A stretch of 64,000 bases of DNA from Mucilaginibacter corticis (GTDB lineage: Bacteria; Bacteroidota; Bacteroidia; Sphingobacteriales; Sphingobacteriaceae): contig NZ_VLPK01000002.1 in the NCBI RefSeq assembly GCF_007558865.1, positions 372,001 through 436,000 of the forward strand. The letters are read 5' to 3'. Position 1 is the stretch's first letter, and every line of letters begins with the position of its first letter. The notes under the pieces are model-generated. The model saw nothing but the letters and a program-made list of their open reading frames with translations. It was not told the origin of the DNA and did not search any database. Position numbers and translations under genes: made by a program. Below are positions 55,567 through 64,000 of the stretch, piece by piece.

Positions 55567-56802
55567 CTAAAAAGATTGCAGGTTTTCTATTTTCTTCATA
55601 AGAACCAATTTATCAGCATTTGATCTGGCCAACGATAAGGCTGTACTGAAATTTTCTTTAGCTTTTTTGTTATCTCTATCGGTATATAGATCGCCCAGTA
55701 AAGTATAGTAAAACTGGTCGGTAGTTAAATTAAGCCGCTCAGCCTCAATTATAGCTGATTCTTTTCCGCTTACTTTAGATAATACATAGATCCTGTTTAA
55801 CATTGCCACTGGCGAATAAGCTAACATTAAAAGCTGGTCATATAATCCTAAAACAATTTTCCATTTTTCAGGCGTATCTATTCTTTGAGTGCCCCAGTAG
55901 GCAATAGTTGCCTCTATATGATATTTTGATAATTCAGACCCGGTGGCGGCACAGTTTAAAAAATATGCGCCCTTGCTAATTAAGTCGGTATCCCAAAGAC
56001 TGGTATCCTGGTCATCATACAAAACAGGCTCACCGTTCTTATTTATCCTGGCTTCAAACCGGGAAGCATGAAAACACATTAATGAAAGCAGCGCGTTAAC
56101 AGGTGGTTTATTGGTTAGTGGGTTTTCAACAAGCATGGTGCAAAGTCGCATAGCCTCAAAGCAAAGATCTTTGCGTAAAGTAATGTTACTATTTATAGAG
56201 TAATAACCTTCATTAAACAATAAATAAATAGTTGTTAAAACAGGTGCAAGGCGTTCATTTATTTGTCTGCTATCCGGCAGCCCAATGCTTGCTTTTTCAT
56301 CACGTAGTTTTTCCTTTGCGCGGTATAGCCTTTTATTGATGGTTTCTTTGTTGGATAAAAACGCGTCGGCAATCTCATCAATGCCAAACCCGCAAAGAAT
56401 CCGCAGTGACAGCCCGATCTGCGCTTCGGTTGAGATAGCAGGATGGCAGATGGCAAACATCATCTGTAGTTGACTGTCATTTATGTTTTGCGGCGACAGG
56501 TCTATATCTGTTTCATAATATTGAGGAGTTGAATGCTGTATTTCGGGAGAGATCTTTTGCTCAAATATAATGTCGCGCTGTAAATGATTTTTAGCTTTGT
56601 TTTTGGCCACGGTATATAACCATGCAGCAGGATTGGGCGGTATGCCTTTTATTCCCCAGGTTTGAGCCGCAATAGCAAAGGTGTCGCTGGCAAGATCTTC
56701 AGCAATGGTAATTTGTTCAAACCCAAAATGACGACAGAGCACCGAAACAATTTTCCGGTACTCTGTCCTGAACAAGTGGGGTATAATTTCTTGTTGCTGC
56801 AT
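55567..56802 (-). CDS. ECF sigma factor with long C-terminal domain (ECF42-like)
   Basis: Protein of 411 residues. Sigma region 2 (about 12-80, ASDTFAIAAQTWGIKGIPPNPAAWLYTVAKNKAKNHLQRD) and region 4 (about 115-170, LRILCGFGIDEIADAFLSNKETINKRLYRAKEKL) are followed by a helical TPR-like C-terminal part of some 230 residues. This matches the ECF42 group, which pairs with a YCII/DGPF protein, and such a gene lies directly upstream at 56853. Confidence 0.92.
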   Translation of the reverse strand: MQQQEIIPHLFRTEYRKIVSVLCRHFGFEQITIAEDLASDTFAIAAQTWGIKGIPPNPAAWLYTVAKNKAKNHLQRDIIFEQKISPEIQHSTPQYYETDIDLSPQNINDSQLQMMFAICHPAISTEAQIGLSLRILCGFGIDEIADAFLSNKETINKRLYRAKEKLRDEKASIGLPDSRQINERLAPVLTTIYLLFNEGYYSINSNITLRKDLCFEAMRLCTMLVENPLTNKPPVNALLSLMCFHASRFEARINKNGEPVLYDDQDTSLWDTDLISKGAYFLNCAATGSELSKYHIEATIAYWGTQRIDTPEKWKIVLGLYDQLLMLAYSPVAMLNRIYVLSKVSGKESAIIEAERLNLTTDQFYYTLLGDLYTDRDNKKAKENFSTALSLARSNADKLVLMKKIENLQSF

Positions 56803-56852
56803 AGCTTGCTGTGCAAAGCCGCAACACGTTGCGACCCTGGTACAAAATTAGA

Positions 56853-57209
56853 TCAATGAATGCCGTCACCTTTAGCCAACAGGCGCACCTCTACCGTATT
56901 ACCTTCTCCTTGTAATACAGGGCTACCCTTTGCAAATTCAACCGCTTCGTCTACCGAGTCGGCTTTTACAATTACGTAACCGCCAAGTGTTTCCTTGATC
57001 TCTCCAAAAGGCCCATTGGTAACCACATTGTTATGGTGCACAACTTTGGCTTCGTCGAAGATCAGGCCATCGCCCTTGCCTTCAAATTTACCTTTAGCTG
57101 CAATTGCGCCGAGCCAGTCCATAGTTTGTTGCATCCATAGCTGCATTTGTTCCGGCGAAGCAATTTTGCTGCCATCCTGGTGCCTGAAAATTAGCATGTA
57201 CTCTTTCAT
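56853..57209 (-). CDS. YCII/DGPF-family protein
   Basis: Protein of 118 residues: KEYMLIFRHQDGSK, a central segment with TNGPFGEIKETLGGYVIVKADSVDEAVEFAKGSP, and a C-terminal EVRLLAKGD. It is the usual partner of ECF42 sigma factors, 50 bp upstream of the sigma gene. Function unclear in the family; a sensor or enzyme role has been proposed. Confidence 0.9.
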   Translation of the reverse strand: MKEYMLIFRHQDGSKIASPEQMQLWMQQTMDWLGAIAAKGKFEGKGDGLIFDEAKVVHHNNVVTNGPFGEIKETLGGYVIVKADSVDEAVEFAKGSPVLQGEGNTVEVRLLAKGDGIH

Positions 57210-57301
57210 TGTTTTTGATCTTTAAATGTTACCTGATTAATTAATTATACAGGCATAACAAGTGAGGATTGACAGATTGGACACAAGGCGAACAAAATTT
57301 A

Positions 57302-57709
57302 TTAATTAGCCAGTCGCACCATACAGATCATGTCTTTTTGATCAATATATTCTTCAACACAGTAACCTTCCGGATCTAACCCCAGTTGCGCTATAAGCAC
57401 GTTAAAAGCTTTTTGTATCGCCGGGATATCCTTCATAAAGTCTTTTATAGTTAAGCTTATATACTTGCCTTTTTTAAGCGTAAGCGTTTTTAAGTTTAGT
57501 TTTTCAGCCTCGCCGGTTTCCATTTCTTCTGCGGCGGCTTTGTAGGCGATCGGTCCATTTTCAGGCCGTGATATACCAAAGTATCTCCTGTCGTCAGAAT
57601 AAGGAATAAGCGCGTGTAATTGCTGGTGCGCGGCTAATACACCATCCGGAAATGACGTAGCTGCAATGTACATTACTTTAATGTCCTGGTCAATTGTTAT
57701 TGTTTCCAT
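57302..57709 (-). CDS. GyrI-like effector-binding domain protein
   Basis: Protein of 135 residues with the GyrI/AraC effector-binding fold: VMYIAATSFPDGVLAAHQQL, RRYFGISRPENG, KGKYISLTIKDF. It has no HTH, so it would be a stand-alone ligand-binding protein. Role unknown. Confidence 0.75.
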   Translation of the reverse strand: METITIDQDIKVMYIAATSFPDGVLAAHQQLHALIPYSDDRRYFGISRPENGPIAYKAAAEEMETGEAEKLNLKTLTLKKGKYISLTIKDFMKDIPAIQKAFNVLIAQLGLDPEGYCVEEYIDQKDMICMVRLAN

Positions 57710-57801
57710 AACCTATAGTTTTGATGTTAATCAAAGTTAAAGTACAATATTTAAACCGGGTAGGGGTATCGGGGACAATTTAAAGGGGCGAACCGGACAA
57801 T

Positions 57802-58620
57802 TTAAAGTTTGTCGATAAACCAGTTATAAAACGCTTCAAAATCAGTACGCCATTGTTTTTGATCGGCCTTAGCGCTTTTAATAACAAGCGGCGTAGGCGT
57901 ATTTTTCGAACTCATCTTTTTATGGCGCAAAATGTTGCTCATCCGGTTTACATCAGCAGCTTCATTATCTTCGACATCGCCATAGGCTAAAAAGAACCTG
58001 GATTTTGAATTGATCGCCTGCTTTGTCATGTCGTCAAATATACCCGGCGACTCTTTGTAAGCCGGTGAAAATATCCCGGCAACACCAAACACGTCCGAAT
58101 ATTTAGCTGTGGTGTATGTAGCTATAATGCCTCCTGCTGCGCTGCCTACAATAGCAGTGTATTTTGCGTCGTCTTTGGTATGGTAATTAGCATCGATATA
58201 AGGTTTTACAACTTTGGCTAGGTAACTGGCATAAATAGCACCATCACTGTTGCCCAGGTAAGGGTTATATTCGTTCGTACGGGTACTTCCTGATCCGGCA
58301 TAAACAGCTACCAGTATACATTGCCGCTCTTCGGCCATTAAATTGACTAATGAGTCGGCATACCATTTATCACCGTCGAGGGCATCTTTTATATAAGCGT
58401 CCTGTCCATCCTGAATATAAATTACCGGGTATCTTTTTGAAGATGTTGAGTAGCCTTTAGGCAGGTAGATTTGTAGAGTACGCTGCCTTTTAAGCCGCTC
58501 TATCACTAACTTTGAGGTTTCGTATTTAGCTTGTGCTGTATCAACTAATTTTTGCGCGGATACTTTACCTTGTCCTAAAACCAATAAAAATATAAGCGAT
58601 AATATCCACTTAAGCTTCAT
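57802..58620 (-). CDS. Esterase D/enterochelin esterase-fold protein, apparently lacking catalytic residues
   Basis: Protein of 272 residues from ATG 58620 (MKLKWILSLIF), signal peptide 1-22. The alpha/beta fold is recognisable: YPVIYIQDGQDAY, VYAGSGSTRTNEYNP, TAIVGSAAGG (159-164), VAGIFSPAY and RFFLAYGDVEDNE. In active relatives the nucleophile is the second Ser of GSSMGG; here it is Ala161. No His is found after His233, so the catalytic His is missing too. It may bind rather than hydrolyse. An alternate start at 58659 would overlap the PAP2 gene more. Confidence 0.85.
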   Translation of the reverse strand: MKLKWILSLIFLLVLGQGKVSAQKLVDTAQAKYETSKLVIERLKRQRTLQIYLPKGYSTSSKRYPVIYIQDGQDAYIKDALDGDKWYADSLVNLMAEERQCILVAVYAGSGSTRTNEYNPYLGNSDGAIYASYLAKVVKPYIDANYHTKDDAKYTAIVGSAAGGIIATYTTAKYSDVFGVAGIFSPAYKESPGIFDDMTKQAINSKSRFFLAYGDVEDNEAADVNRMSNILRHKKMSSKNTPTPLVIKSAKADQKQWRTDFEAFYNWFIDKL

Positions 58621-59185
58621 AACTGAAAGTCGGGTTTGTTTTCCAAAAAATCCATCCAAATAAAAGTCCTACAAGGGTACCATAAATAGCGCCTGTCGTT
58701 ACATCAACGGGGTAATGTACGCCAACGTATACTTGCGCGAAACTAATTGCCGCCGCCCATAAAATAGCAGCAGGCAATACCCATTTATAGCGCCTGTAAA
58801 ATATCATGCTTAAAAACATAGCCATGGCAAAGTGATTACTGGCATGCGCAGACGGGAAACTATAACCTGTTCCGCAACCTATCCTGCTCACTATAGTTGC
58901 TGCCATTGCCGGGTCATTACAGGGCCGTACACGTTTATAAAGTGATTTGATGACGGTAGCACTGCCAAAGTCGGCTACGGCAAAGGTTAATGCTAAAAGT
59001 ACAATGATAATTATCCCCTGCTTTTTATATCGCCAAAGGCAAAAAACAAAAATGAAAATATAAAGCGGTATCCATGTCGGTGGATTGCGTAAAACGGGCA
59101 TTAGCCAATCAAAAAACGCATTGCCCAGATCATGATTAATAAAATGAAACAATTGCCGGTCAAGATGCAGCAGGTAATCAGGCAT
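58610..59185 (-). CDS. PAP2-family phosphatase (lipid phosphatase type)
   Basis: Protein of 191 residues with five or six membrane helices and the three PAP2 motifs: KSLYKRVRP, PSAHASNH and GVHYPVDV. It removes phosphate from lipid pyrophosphates or phosphatidic acid outside the membrane. The C-terminal codons overlap the start of the esterase-like gene by 11 bp, so they are co-transcribed. Confidence 0.93.
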   Translation of the reverse strand: MPDYLLHLDRQLFHFINHDLGNAFFDWLMPVLRNPPTWIPLYIFIFVFCLWRYKKQGIIIIVLLALTFAVADFGSATVIKSLYKRVRPCNDPAMAATIVSRIGCGTGYSFPSAHASNHFAMAMFLSMIFYRRYKWVLPAAILWAAAISFAQVYVGVHYPVDVTTGAIYGTLVGLLFGWIFWKTNPTFSYEA

Positions 59186-59307
59186 GTGTAATTTTTATTA
59201 GCGGATAAATATAGGGACAATCTTTTTGTGTAATGTAGTGCCTGTGTAATTACCGCCTGTAATAGTTAACATTGTTTTTATTTTACAAATCCTTAACCTA
59301 AAAATCT

Positions 59308-59315
59308 TATTTTTG
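59308..59315 (+). promoter_or_regulatory. Candidate -7 box upstream of glmM
   Basis: TATTTTTG matches TANNTTTG, 25 bp before the TTG start of glmM. A good -33 box at the usual spacing was not found. The rest of the 154-bp divergent gap shows nothing else. Confidence 0.35.
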
Positions 59316-59339
59316 GGACTTACTTATTGAAACAATATT

Positions 59340-60728
59340 TTGACACTAATAAAATCAATTTCGGGCATACGGGGCACAATAGGCGGTGCCGCAGGCGATG
59401 GTTTAACACCATTAGATATCGTAAAATTTACTTCGGCTTACGGTGCATGGGCCGTTAAAAAGAGTGGCGTAAAAAAGATAGTTTTAGGCCGCGATGCGCG
59501 TATTTCGGGCAGCATGGTAAACAATATTGTTACCGGTACTTTACAGGGATTAGGTATTGATGTTGTCGATATCGGCCTGTCAACAACCCCGACTGTTGAA
59601 ATTGCCGTACCGTTAGAAAAAGCTGCAGGTGGTATTATTTTGACCGCAAGCCATAATCCTAAACAATGGAACGCGCTGAAGTTGTTAAATGCTGATGGCG
59701 AGTTTATTAGTGATGCAGACGGAAAAGAAGTATTAGAGATAGCTGAAAACAGTGATTTTACTTATGCTGATGTAAACGCGCTTGGTAAAGTGAAGTTTGA
59801 TGATAGCTACCTGCAAAAACATATAGACCAGATATTGGCTTTGCCTTTGGTTGATGTTGACGCAATTGCCGGCGCTAATTTTAGTGTGGTAATTGACTGC
59901 GTTAACTCAACGGGTGGTATTTTTGTACCCGCCTTGCTGGAAGCTTTAGGTGTAAAAACTGTACATAAATTGTTTTGTGAACCTGATGGCGAGTTTCCGC
60001 ATAACCCGGAACCGCTGCCTGAAAACCTGGTAGCTTTATCAAAAGAAGTATTAAGTAAAAATGCAAACCTTGGTATAGCTGTCGACCCGGATGTTGACCG
60101 CCTTTGCTTTGTTTGCGAAGATGGCAATATGTTTGGCGAAGAATACACCCTGGTTGCAGTGGCTGATTATGTGCTGAAAAACCATAAAGGCAATACGGTT
60201 TCAAACCTGTCGTCTACACGTGCCCTACGTGACGTTACAGAACAGGCAGGTGGCGAATACCATGCGGCTGCGGTAGGTGAGGTAAACGTAGTTAATAAAA
60301 TGAAAGAGGTTAATGCCATTATTGGCGGCGAAGGCAACGGCGGGGTTATTTATCCCGAAATACATTATGGCCGTGATGCTTTAGCCGGTATAGCCTTGTT
60401 TTTAACGCATTTAGCCAAGTATGGCAAGCCGATATCAAACCTGCGCAGTTCATACCCCAGTTATTTTATCTCGAAAAATAAGATCACGCTTACGCCTGAA
60501 ATGGATATAGATGCATTGTTACTAAAGGTTGAAGCCAAATACAAGGATCAACCTCATTCTACTATCGACGGGCTGAAAATAGAATTTGATAAACAATGGG
60601 TACATTTGCGCCGTTCAAACACAGAGCCGATCATTAGGATCTACTCTGAAGGTGATTCTGAAACTGTAGCCAATAATTTGGCCAATAAGATCATTGCGGA
60701 CATAAAGGAAATTTTAAAAGTGAACTAA
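59340..60728 (+). CDS. glmM: Phosphoglucosamine mutase (TTG start)
   Basis: Protein of 462 residues. The only sensible start is TTG at 59340 (MTLIKSISGIRGT); no ATG fits before the conserved SGIRGT. The catalytic serine is Ser104 (LTASHNPKQWN), the metal loop is DPDVDRL, and EGNGGVIYPEIHYGRD and RRSNTEPIIRIYSEG complete the active site. It makes glucosamine-1-phosphate for cell-wall precursors. A phosphomannomutase reading cannot be fully excluded. Confidence 0.9.
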   Translation: MTLIKSISGIRGTIGGAAGDGLTPLDIVKFTSAYGAWAVKKSGVKKIVLGRDARISGSMVNNIVTGTLQGLGIDVVDIGLSTTPTVEIAVPLEKAAGGIILTASHNPKQWNALKLLNADGEFISDADGKEVLEIAENSDFTYADVNALGKVKFDDSYLQKHIDQILALPLVDVDAIAGANFSVVIDCVNSTGGIFVPALLEALGVKTVHKLFCEPDGEFPHNPEPLPENLVALSKEVLSKNANLGIAVDPDVDRLCFVCEDGNMFGEEYTLVAVADYVLKNHKGNTVSNLSSTRALRDVTEQAGGEYHAAAVGEVNVVNKMKEVNAIIGGEGNGGVIYPEIHYGRDALAGIALFLTHLAKYGKPISNLRSSYPSYFISKNKITLTPEMDIDALLLKVEAKYKDQPHSTIDGLKIEFDKQWVHLRRSNTEPIIRIYSEGDSETVANNLANKIIADIKEILKVN

Positions 60729-60734
60729 AATAAA

Positions 60735-60799
60735 TTATTGAATTATGGAATTAATGAATTATTGATTGGTTTCAATTCATTAATTCTATAATTCAATAA
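60735..60799. repeat. Long AT-rich inverted repeat between glmM and the desulfurase gene
   Basis: Arm 60735-60760 pairs with 60774-60799 over 26 bp with one G-T pair. There is no terminal T run. A further 60800-60809 segment repeats part of the arm. Confidence 0.7.
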
Positions 60800-60814
60800 C
60801 TCAATAATTAACTG

Positions 60815-61951
60815 ATGCGTGTTTATTTAGACAATGCTGCTACCACGCCGTTGGATGCAGAAGTGATGAGTGTGATGTGTAATGTAATGGAAAGCCATTT
60901 TGGTAATCCGTCATCTATTCATGCGTATGGAAGGGAGTCGAGGACGTTGGTCGAGAAATCACGTAAAACTATTGCTGGCTTGTTACATACTTCGCCGGCC
61001 GAGATATTTTTTACCAGCAGCGGTACAGAAGCCGATAACACCGCTATATATTGCGGTATTATAGATAATAATATCACTCATGCCATTACCAGCCAAATTG
61101 AGCATCATGCAGTTATCCATACACTTGAGGCTATGGAAAAGGCCGGTAACATTAAGCTCAGCTTTGTCAACATCGACAACAAGGGGAATGTAGACTATGC
61201 GCATCTTGAACAATTGTTGCAGACCAACGAGCGTAGTTTTGTATCGCTTATGCAGGCTAATAACGAAATAGGCACGCTTACCAATATTGAACGAGTGGGA
61301 GATATTTGCGAGCAATATAACGCCATTTTTCATTGTGATACGGTACAAACCATGGGCCATTATTCGCATGACCTGGGTAAGCTTAAAGTGCATTTCCTGA
61401 CGTGTGCCGCACATAAATTTCATGGGCCTAAGGGTGTTGGCTTTCTATACATCAACCACAAAATAAAGATAAAACCTTTTATTTATGGTGGTTCGCAAGA
61501 GCGTAATATGCGTGGCGGTACCGAAAATGTTTACGGTATAGCCGGCCTTGCCAAAGCGATGGAACTGGCTTATACCGATATGGAACAACACCAAAATCAT
61601 ATACAAGGCTTGAAAAGCTATATGATAGATCAACTGCAGGAAAACATCCCCGGCGTACTGTTTAATGGCGAGACAGATAAAGATAAGAGCCTGTATACCG
61701 TACTAAACGTTTCGTTCCCTGAAATAGACATTGCAGATATGCTGTTGTTTAACCTGGATATTGCCGGTATTGCCGTATCAGGCGGCAGCGCGTGCAGTTC
61801 GGGTACAGATATAGGTTCTCATGTACTTACCGGTATTCATGCAAGCGCTACAAGGCCATCTGTACGATTTTCGTTCTCCAAGTTCAATACTAAAGAAGAG
61901 ATAGATTTTGTGGTGAATAAGCTGCGTGAATTGTTTACAGTCACCGCTTAA
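60815..61951 (+). CDS. Cysteine desulfurase (IscS/NifS-like)
   Basis: Protein of 378 residues. PLP lysine Lys201 (CAAHKFHGPKGVG), catalytic Cys327 in SGGSACSSGT, and the N-terminal YLDNAATTPLD and SGTEADNTAI are typical. It takes sulfur from cysteine for Fe-S clusters or thio-modification. No iscU or sufE gene lies next to it, so its pathway is not shown by context. Confidence 0.93.
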   Translation: MRVYLDNAATTPLDAEVMSVMCNVMESHFGNPSSIHAYGRESRTLVEKSRKTIAGLLHTSPAEIFFTSSGTEADNTAIYCGIIDNNITHAITSQIEHHAVIHTLEAMEKAGNIKLSFVNIDNKGNVDYAHLEQLLQTNERSFVSLMQANNEIGTLTNIERVGDICEQYNAIFHCDTVQTMGHYSHDLGKLKVHFLTCAAHKFHGPKGVGFLYINHKIKIKPFIYGGSQERNMRGGTENVYGIAGLAKAMELAYTDMEQHQNHIQGLKSYMIDQLQENIPGVLFNGETDKDKSLYTVLNVSFPEIDIADMLLFNLDIAGIAVSGGSACSSGTDIGSHVLTGIHASATRPSVRFSFSKFNTKEEIDFVVNKLRELFTVTA

Positions 61952-62086
61952 TACACTTTAATTTATTTCAATATTTAAAACACTAATTATAGGTTTAGTG
62001 TAACGGTATTTAGGAAACTTAATTTCCTAAAAGGAAAACATTGGCACGGTTTTCGGAGTGTTATTATTACTACTAAATGAAAACCT

Positions 62087-62368
62087 ATGAAAAGTAATGA
62101 TCAAAAATCCGGAAACGGTAACAGACCACAAGAAGCCCCAAAAAGACATCAATCAGAACAAGAGGGTTCAGGTTACGCTACACAAAGAGAGCAACAAACA
62201 CATACCAGGAATAATGATGCATCATACAGCGAACAAGCTGACGTAACTCCGCCAAATCATAAAGATTTTCCGGTAGTTGGCCCGGGCAAGGCTGATTTTG
62301 AAAGCCGTCCACATGGCCGCAGAACAGGCCGTATGGTAGGCCACGAGCCGGGTACAGAAAGCTTATAA
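62087..62368 (+). CDS. Small disordered hydrophilic protein
   Basis: Protein of 93 residues, not recognised. Nearly free of hydrophobic residues, rich in Gln, Asn, Gly, Ser and Arg; likely disordered. It ends with a more patterned stretch, HKDFPVVGPGKADFESRPHGRRTGRM. A strong terminator follows. A second small Asn/Gln-rich gene lies downstream, so the two may be related in role. Confidence 0.7.
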   Translation: MKSNDQKSGNGNRPQEAPKRHQSEQEGSGYATQREQQTHTRNNDASYSEQADVTPPNHKDFPVVGPGKADFESRPHGRRTGRMVGHEPGTESL

Positions 62369-62395
62369 AGTTCAGTAGTCTAACTGATTTAACAG

Positions 62396-62425
62396 CAAAA
62401 CGGCTACCTTAAGGTGGCCGTTTTG
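62396..62425 (+). terminator. Terminator between the two small-protein genes
   Basis: Arms 62396-62410 and 62411-62425 (CAAAACGGCTACCTT and near complement, one T-G pair) with a TTTTG end. Confidence 0.8.
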
Positions 62426-62440
62426 TTTAAATATTAATTT

Positions 62441-62608
62441 ATGAAAACGAATAATCAAAATGTGAATAACGGTAACCAACAAAAGGATACTGTTAAGCAA
62501 CAGCAAGCAGATCAATCTCAAAATAAGGATAGAAATGCTTCGGGAAAAAAAGCTGTTTATATAAAAGACCTGCCGCCAATTGACGGCGTAAGAACGGGAA
62601 TAATATAA
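62441..62608 (+). CDS. 55-residue Asn/Gln-rich small protein
   Basis: ATG at 62441, stop at 62606. Residues 1-35 are dominated by Asn, Gln, Lys and Asp; the C terminus has AVYIKDLPPIDGVRTGII. Not recognised. It shares the low-complexity, hydrophilic nature of the previous gene and is followed by a 19-bp perfect terminator stem, which supports a real transcription unit. Confidence 0.55.
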   Translation: MKTNNQNVNNGNQQKDTVKQQQADQSQNKDRNASGKKAVYIKDLPPIDGVRTGII

Positions 62609-62617
62609 TAAGCATTA

Positions 62618-62663
62618 CATAACAAAAAAGGGATGAACATTTGCTCATCCCTTTTTTGTTATG
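62618..62663. terminator. Strong bidirectional terminator before accD
   Basis: Arms 62618-62636 and 62645-62663 are perfect 19-bp complements with an 8-nt loop; six A and six T make it work for both convergent genes. Confidence 0.92.
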
Positions 62664-62675
62664 CGTTATAGAAAA

Positions 62676-63521
62676 TTAATTTTTCATCATTTTTAGAAAT
62701 GCCGATAGCTCTTCTTTCATTTCGCGGCGGTCGACTATAAAGTCAAGGAAACCATGTTCCTGCACAAACTCGGCAGTTTGAAAACCTTTTGGCAGGTCTT
62801 TCTTAATAGTTTCTTTAATAACCCGCGGCCCTGCAAAACCAATTAAAGCACCCGGCTCGGCAATATTGATATCACCTAACATAGCGTATGATGCTGTTAC
62901 ACCACCGGTTGTGGGATCGGTCAATAATGAAATATAAGGTATTTTGGCTTGCGATAATAAAGCCAGTTTAGCAGATGTTTTAGCCATTTGCATTAATGAA
63001 AATGCGGCTTCCATCATACGCGCACCGCCTGATTTTGAGATCATTAAAAACGGAACGTTATTTTCAATACAATAGTCAATCGATCTTGCAATTTTCTCAC
63101 CAACTACTGATCCCATTGAACCACCGATGAAATTGAAATCCATACAGGCTATTACTATGTCCTGCCCGTTAATTTTACCGGCACCGGCGCGTATAGCGTC
63201 TTTTAAACCGGTTTTTAACTGGGTTTCAAGTAACCTGTCTGTATACTTCTTGGTATCTGTAAAATGAAGCGGATCGCCTGAAACAAGGTCAGGATATAGT
63301 TCTGTAAACTCGTTATTATCAAATAAAACAGCAAAGTATTCTTTTGACCCTATCCGCAGGTGAAACCCGCAGTAGTGACAAACGTATTGATTTTCAACTT
63401 GCTCAGAGTAATGAAGGGGTTTTTTACATTGAGGGCATTTGTTCCAGATCCCTTCGGGGGTATCTTTCTTTTCCTCAGTAGTCGTAATTATCCCTTTTAA
63501 TTCACGTTTAAACCACGCCAT
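62676..63521 (-). CDS. accD: Acetyl-CoA carboxylase carboxyltransferase subunit beta
   Basis: Protein of 281 residues from ATG 63521 (MAWFKRE), the family start; the TTG at 63542 would add seven residues. The four-Cys zinc ribbon (CPQCKK and CHYCGF, about 32-55) is complete, followed by the carboxyltransferase core with [25 protein letters not shown] and [16 protein letters not shown]. It forms the alpha2beta2 carboxyltransferase with AccA in fatty acid synthesis. Confidence 0.97.
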   Translation of the reverse strand: MAWFKRELKGIITTTEEKKDTPEGIWNKCPQCKKPLHYSEQVENQYVCHYCGFHLRIGSKEYFAVLFDNNEFTELYPDLVSGDPLHFTDTKKYTDRLLETQLKTGLKDAIRAGAGKINGQDIVIACMDFNFIGGSMGSVVGEKIARSIDYCIENNVPFLMISKSGGARMMEAAFSLMQMAKTSAKLALLSQAKIPYISLLTDPTTGGVTASYAMLGDINIAEPGALIGFAGPRVIKETIKKDLPKGFQTAEFVQEHGFLDFIVDRREMKEELSAFLKMMKN

Positions 63522-63837
63522 ATCTATGTCTAGCTCTTTCAATACTGCAAAGAAACGAATTATTTTGTTAGATGTTTGTGATAAAATGTAGAAACAGTAA
63601 TTAGATAATTAGATATAAGCGTCAAGATACAAGAATCAAGAGAGTTATACTCATTTTATGATCCCGGGACAGTTGCATGTGGAATTATTATAACGTTCAG
63701 AAAGTCTTGATTCCTGTATATTTAATCTTGTTTCTACAAGTCACTGTGTATGTTTTACAATAAGCTATCATTTTTATAGACAATTTTTACTTTAAAAACC
63801 GATAAATTTTTTACCTTCGAGGCCCAAACTAAGACCA
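63522..63837. other. Gap between accD and fbaA, with an inverted repeat
   Basis: The 316 bp hold no gene. tacaagaatcaaga (63628-63641) pairs with 63705-63718 with one mismatch, a relative of the AAGAATCAAGAG repeat at 44152-44220. TACCTTCG (63822-63829) is a near-consensus -7 box for the next gene. Confidence 0.6.
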
Positions 63838-64000
63838 ATGGATTTAAAAAATTATAAAGGAGTTTTGCACGGCGACCAGGTGCAGGAACTATTTGAGGCA
63901 GCTAAAAAGCACCAGTTTGCTTTGCCTGCAGTAAATGTTATAGGTACAAATACCGTTAACGCTGTAATGGAAACCGCAAAAGCGGTTAATTCGCCGGTAA
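63838..64000 (+). CDS. fbaA: Class II fructose-bisphosphate aldolase, N-terminal part (cut by window end)
   Basis: Reading from ATG 63838 gives MDLKNYKGVLHGDQVQELFE, then KKHQFALPAVNVIGTNTVNAVMETAKAVNSPV, the typical start of class II fructose-bisphosphate aldolase of Bacteroidota. 54 codons are in the window; the metal-binding part lies outside. Glycolysis and gluconeogenesis. Confidence 0.88.
   Translation, partial: MDLKNYKGVLHGDQVQELFEAAKKHQFALPAVNVIGTNTVNAVMETAKAVNSPV

Noticed and set aside
60983..61423. 146-codon minus-strand frame
   Set aside because: Antisense of the cysteine desulfurase gene, without any domain signs.

Overview
The window comes from a Bacteroidota chromosome, most likely family Sphingobacteriaceae and Mucilaginibacter- or Pedobacter-like. 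The signs are many SusC/SusD pairs with FecI-type sigma and FecR-type anti-sigma genes, TlpA-like thioredoxins with an N-terminal DUF4369-type domain, a type IX secretion C-terminal domain, a PUR-like (DUF3276) protein, a long NusB, starts without clear Shine-Dalgarno sites, and TTG/TANNTTTG promoters. No plasmid, phage, IS, CRISPR or rRNA signature was seen. There is one tRNA, tRNA-Arg(CCG).

Layout. 1-4.4 kb: a TonB-dependent receptor cut by the window edge, divergent from an ArsR-type regulator across a perfect 57-bp palindrome, then two more ArsR-like genes and a small secreted orphan. 4.9-7.9 kb: a periplasmic M16 metallopeptidase and a 49-residue membrane peptide. 8.1-16.3 kb and 20.6-31.5 kb: two paralogous loci of sigma factor, FecR, SusC, SusD and TlpA-like proteins (one in the first, three in the second). 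They enclose an Lrp regulator, a cysteine-synthase-like PLP enzyme and a DsbD thiol-reduction system split into two genes. Both fecR-susC gaps hold a related leader with a micro-ORF and two hairpins.

31.6-37.6 kb: a phenylalanine/tyrosine degradation operon (fumarylacetoacetase-like, flavin reductase, homogentisate dioxygenase, 4-hydroxyphenylpyruvate dioxygenase, aromatic amino acid hydroxylase) with a divergent Lrp regulator. 37.7-46.9 kb: the tRNA, a large type IX secreted protein, a SnoaL-like protein, a four-copy 42-bp tandem repeat, a metallophosphoesterase, YchF, MgtE, a small membrane protein and a PUR-like protein. 47-64 kb: mostly housekeeping genes (ABC exporter, acetyltransferase, leucine dehydrogenase-like protein, nusB-DUF1573-yajC-ybbR-coaE-MBL-DUF5522-marR, ECF sigma with a YCII protein, GyrI-like protein, esterase-like protein, PAP2 phosphatase, glmM, cysteine desulfurase, small disordered proteins, accD, start of fbaA).

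The 8-31 kb block is the best candidate for an incompletely described system. Two sigma/anti-sigma-controlled SusCD importers are linked to four periplasmic thioredoxin-like proteins with three different CXXC motifs, an electron source (DsbD) and a cysteine-family PLP enzyme, with an M16 peptidase just upstream. My inference is uptake of a disulfide-containing or sulfur-containing peptide or protein, with reduction and proteolysis in the periplasm. The substrate cannot be read from sequence. Two enzyme-family members appear to lack catalytic residues: a leucine dehydrogenase homologue with Cys for the GGGK lysine, and an esterase-fold protein with Ala for the nucleophile and no late histidine.
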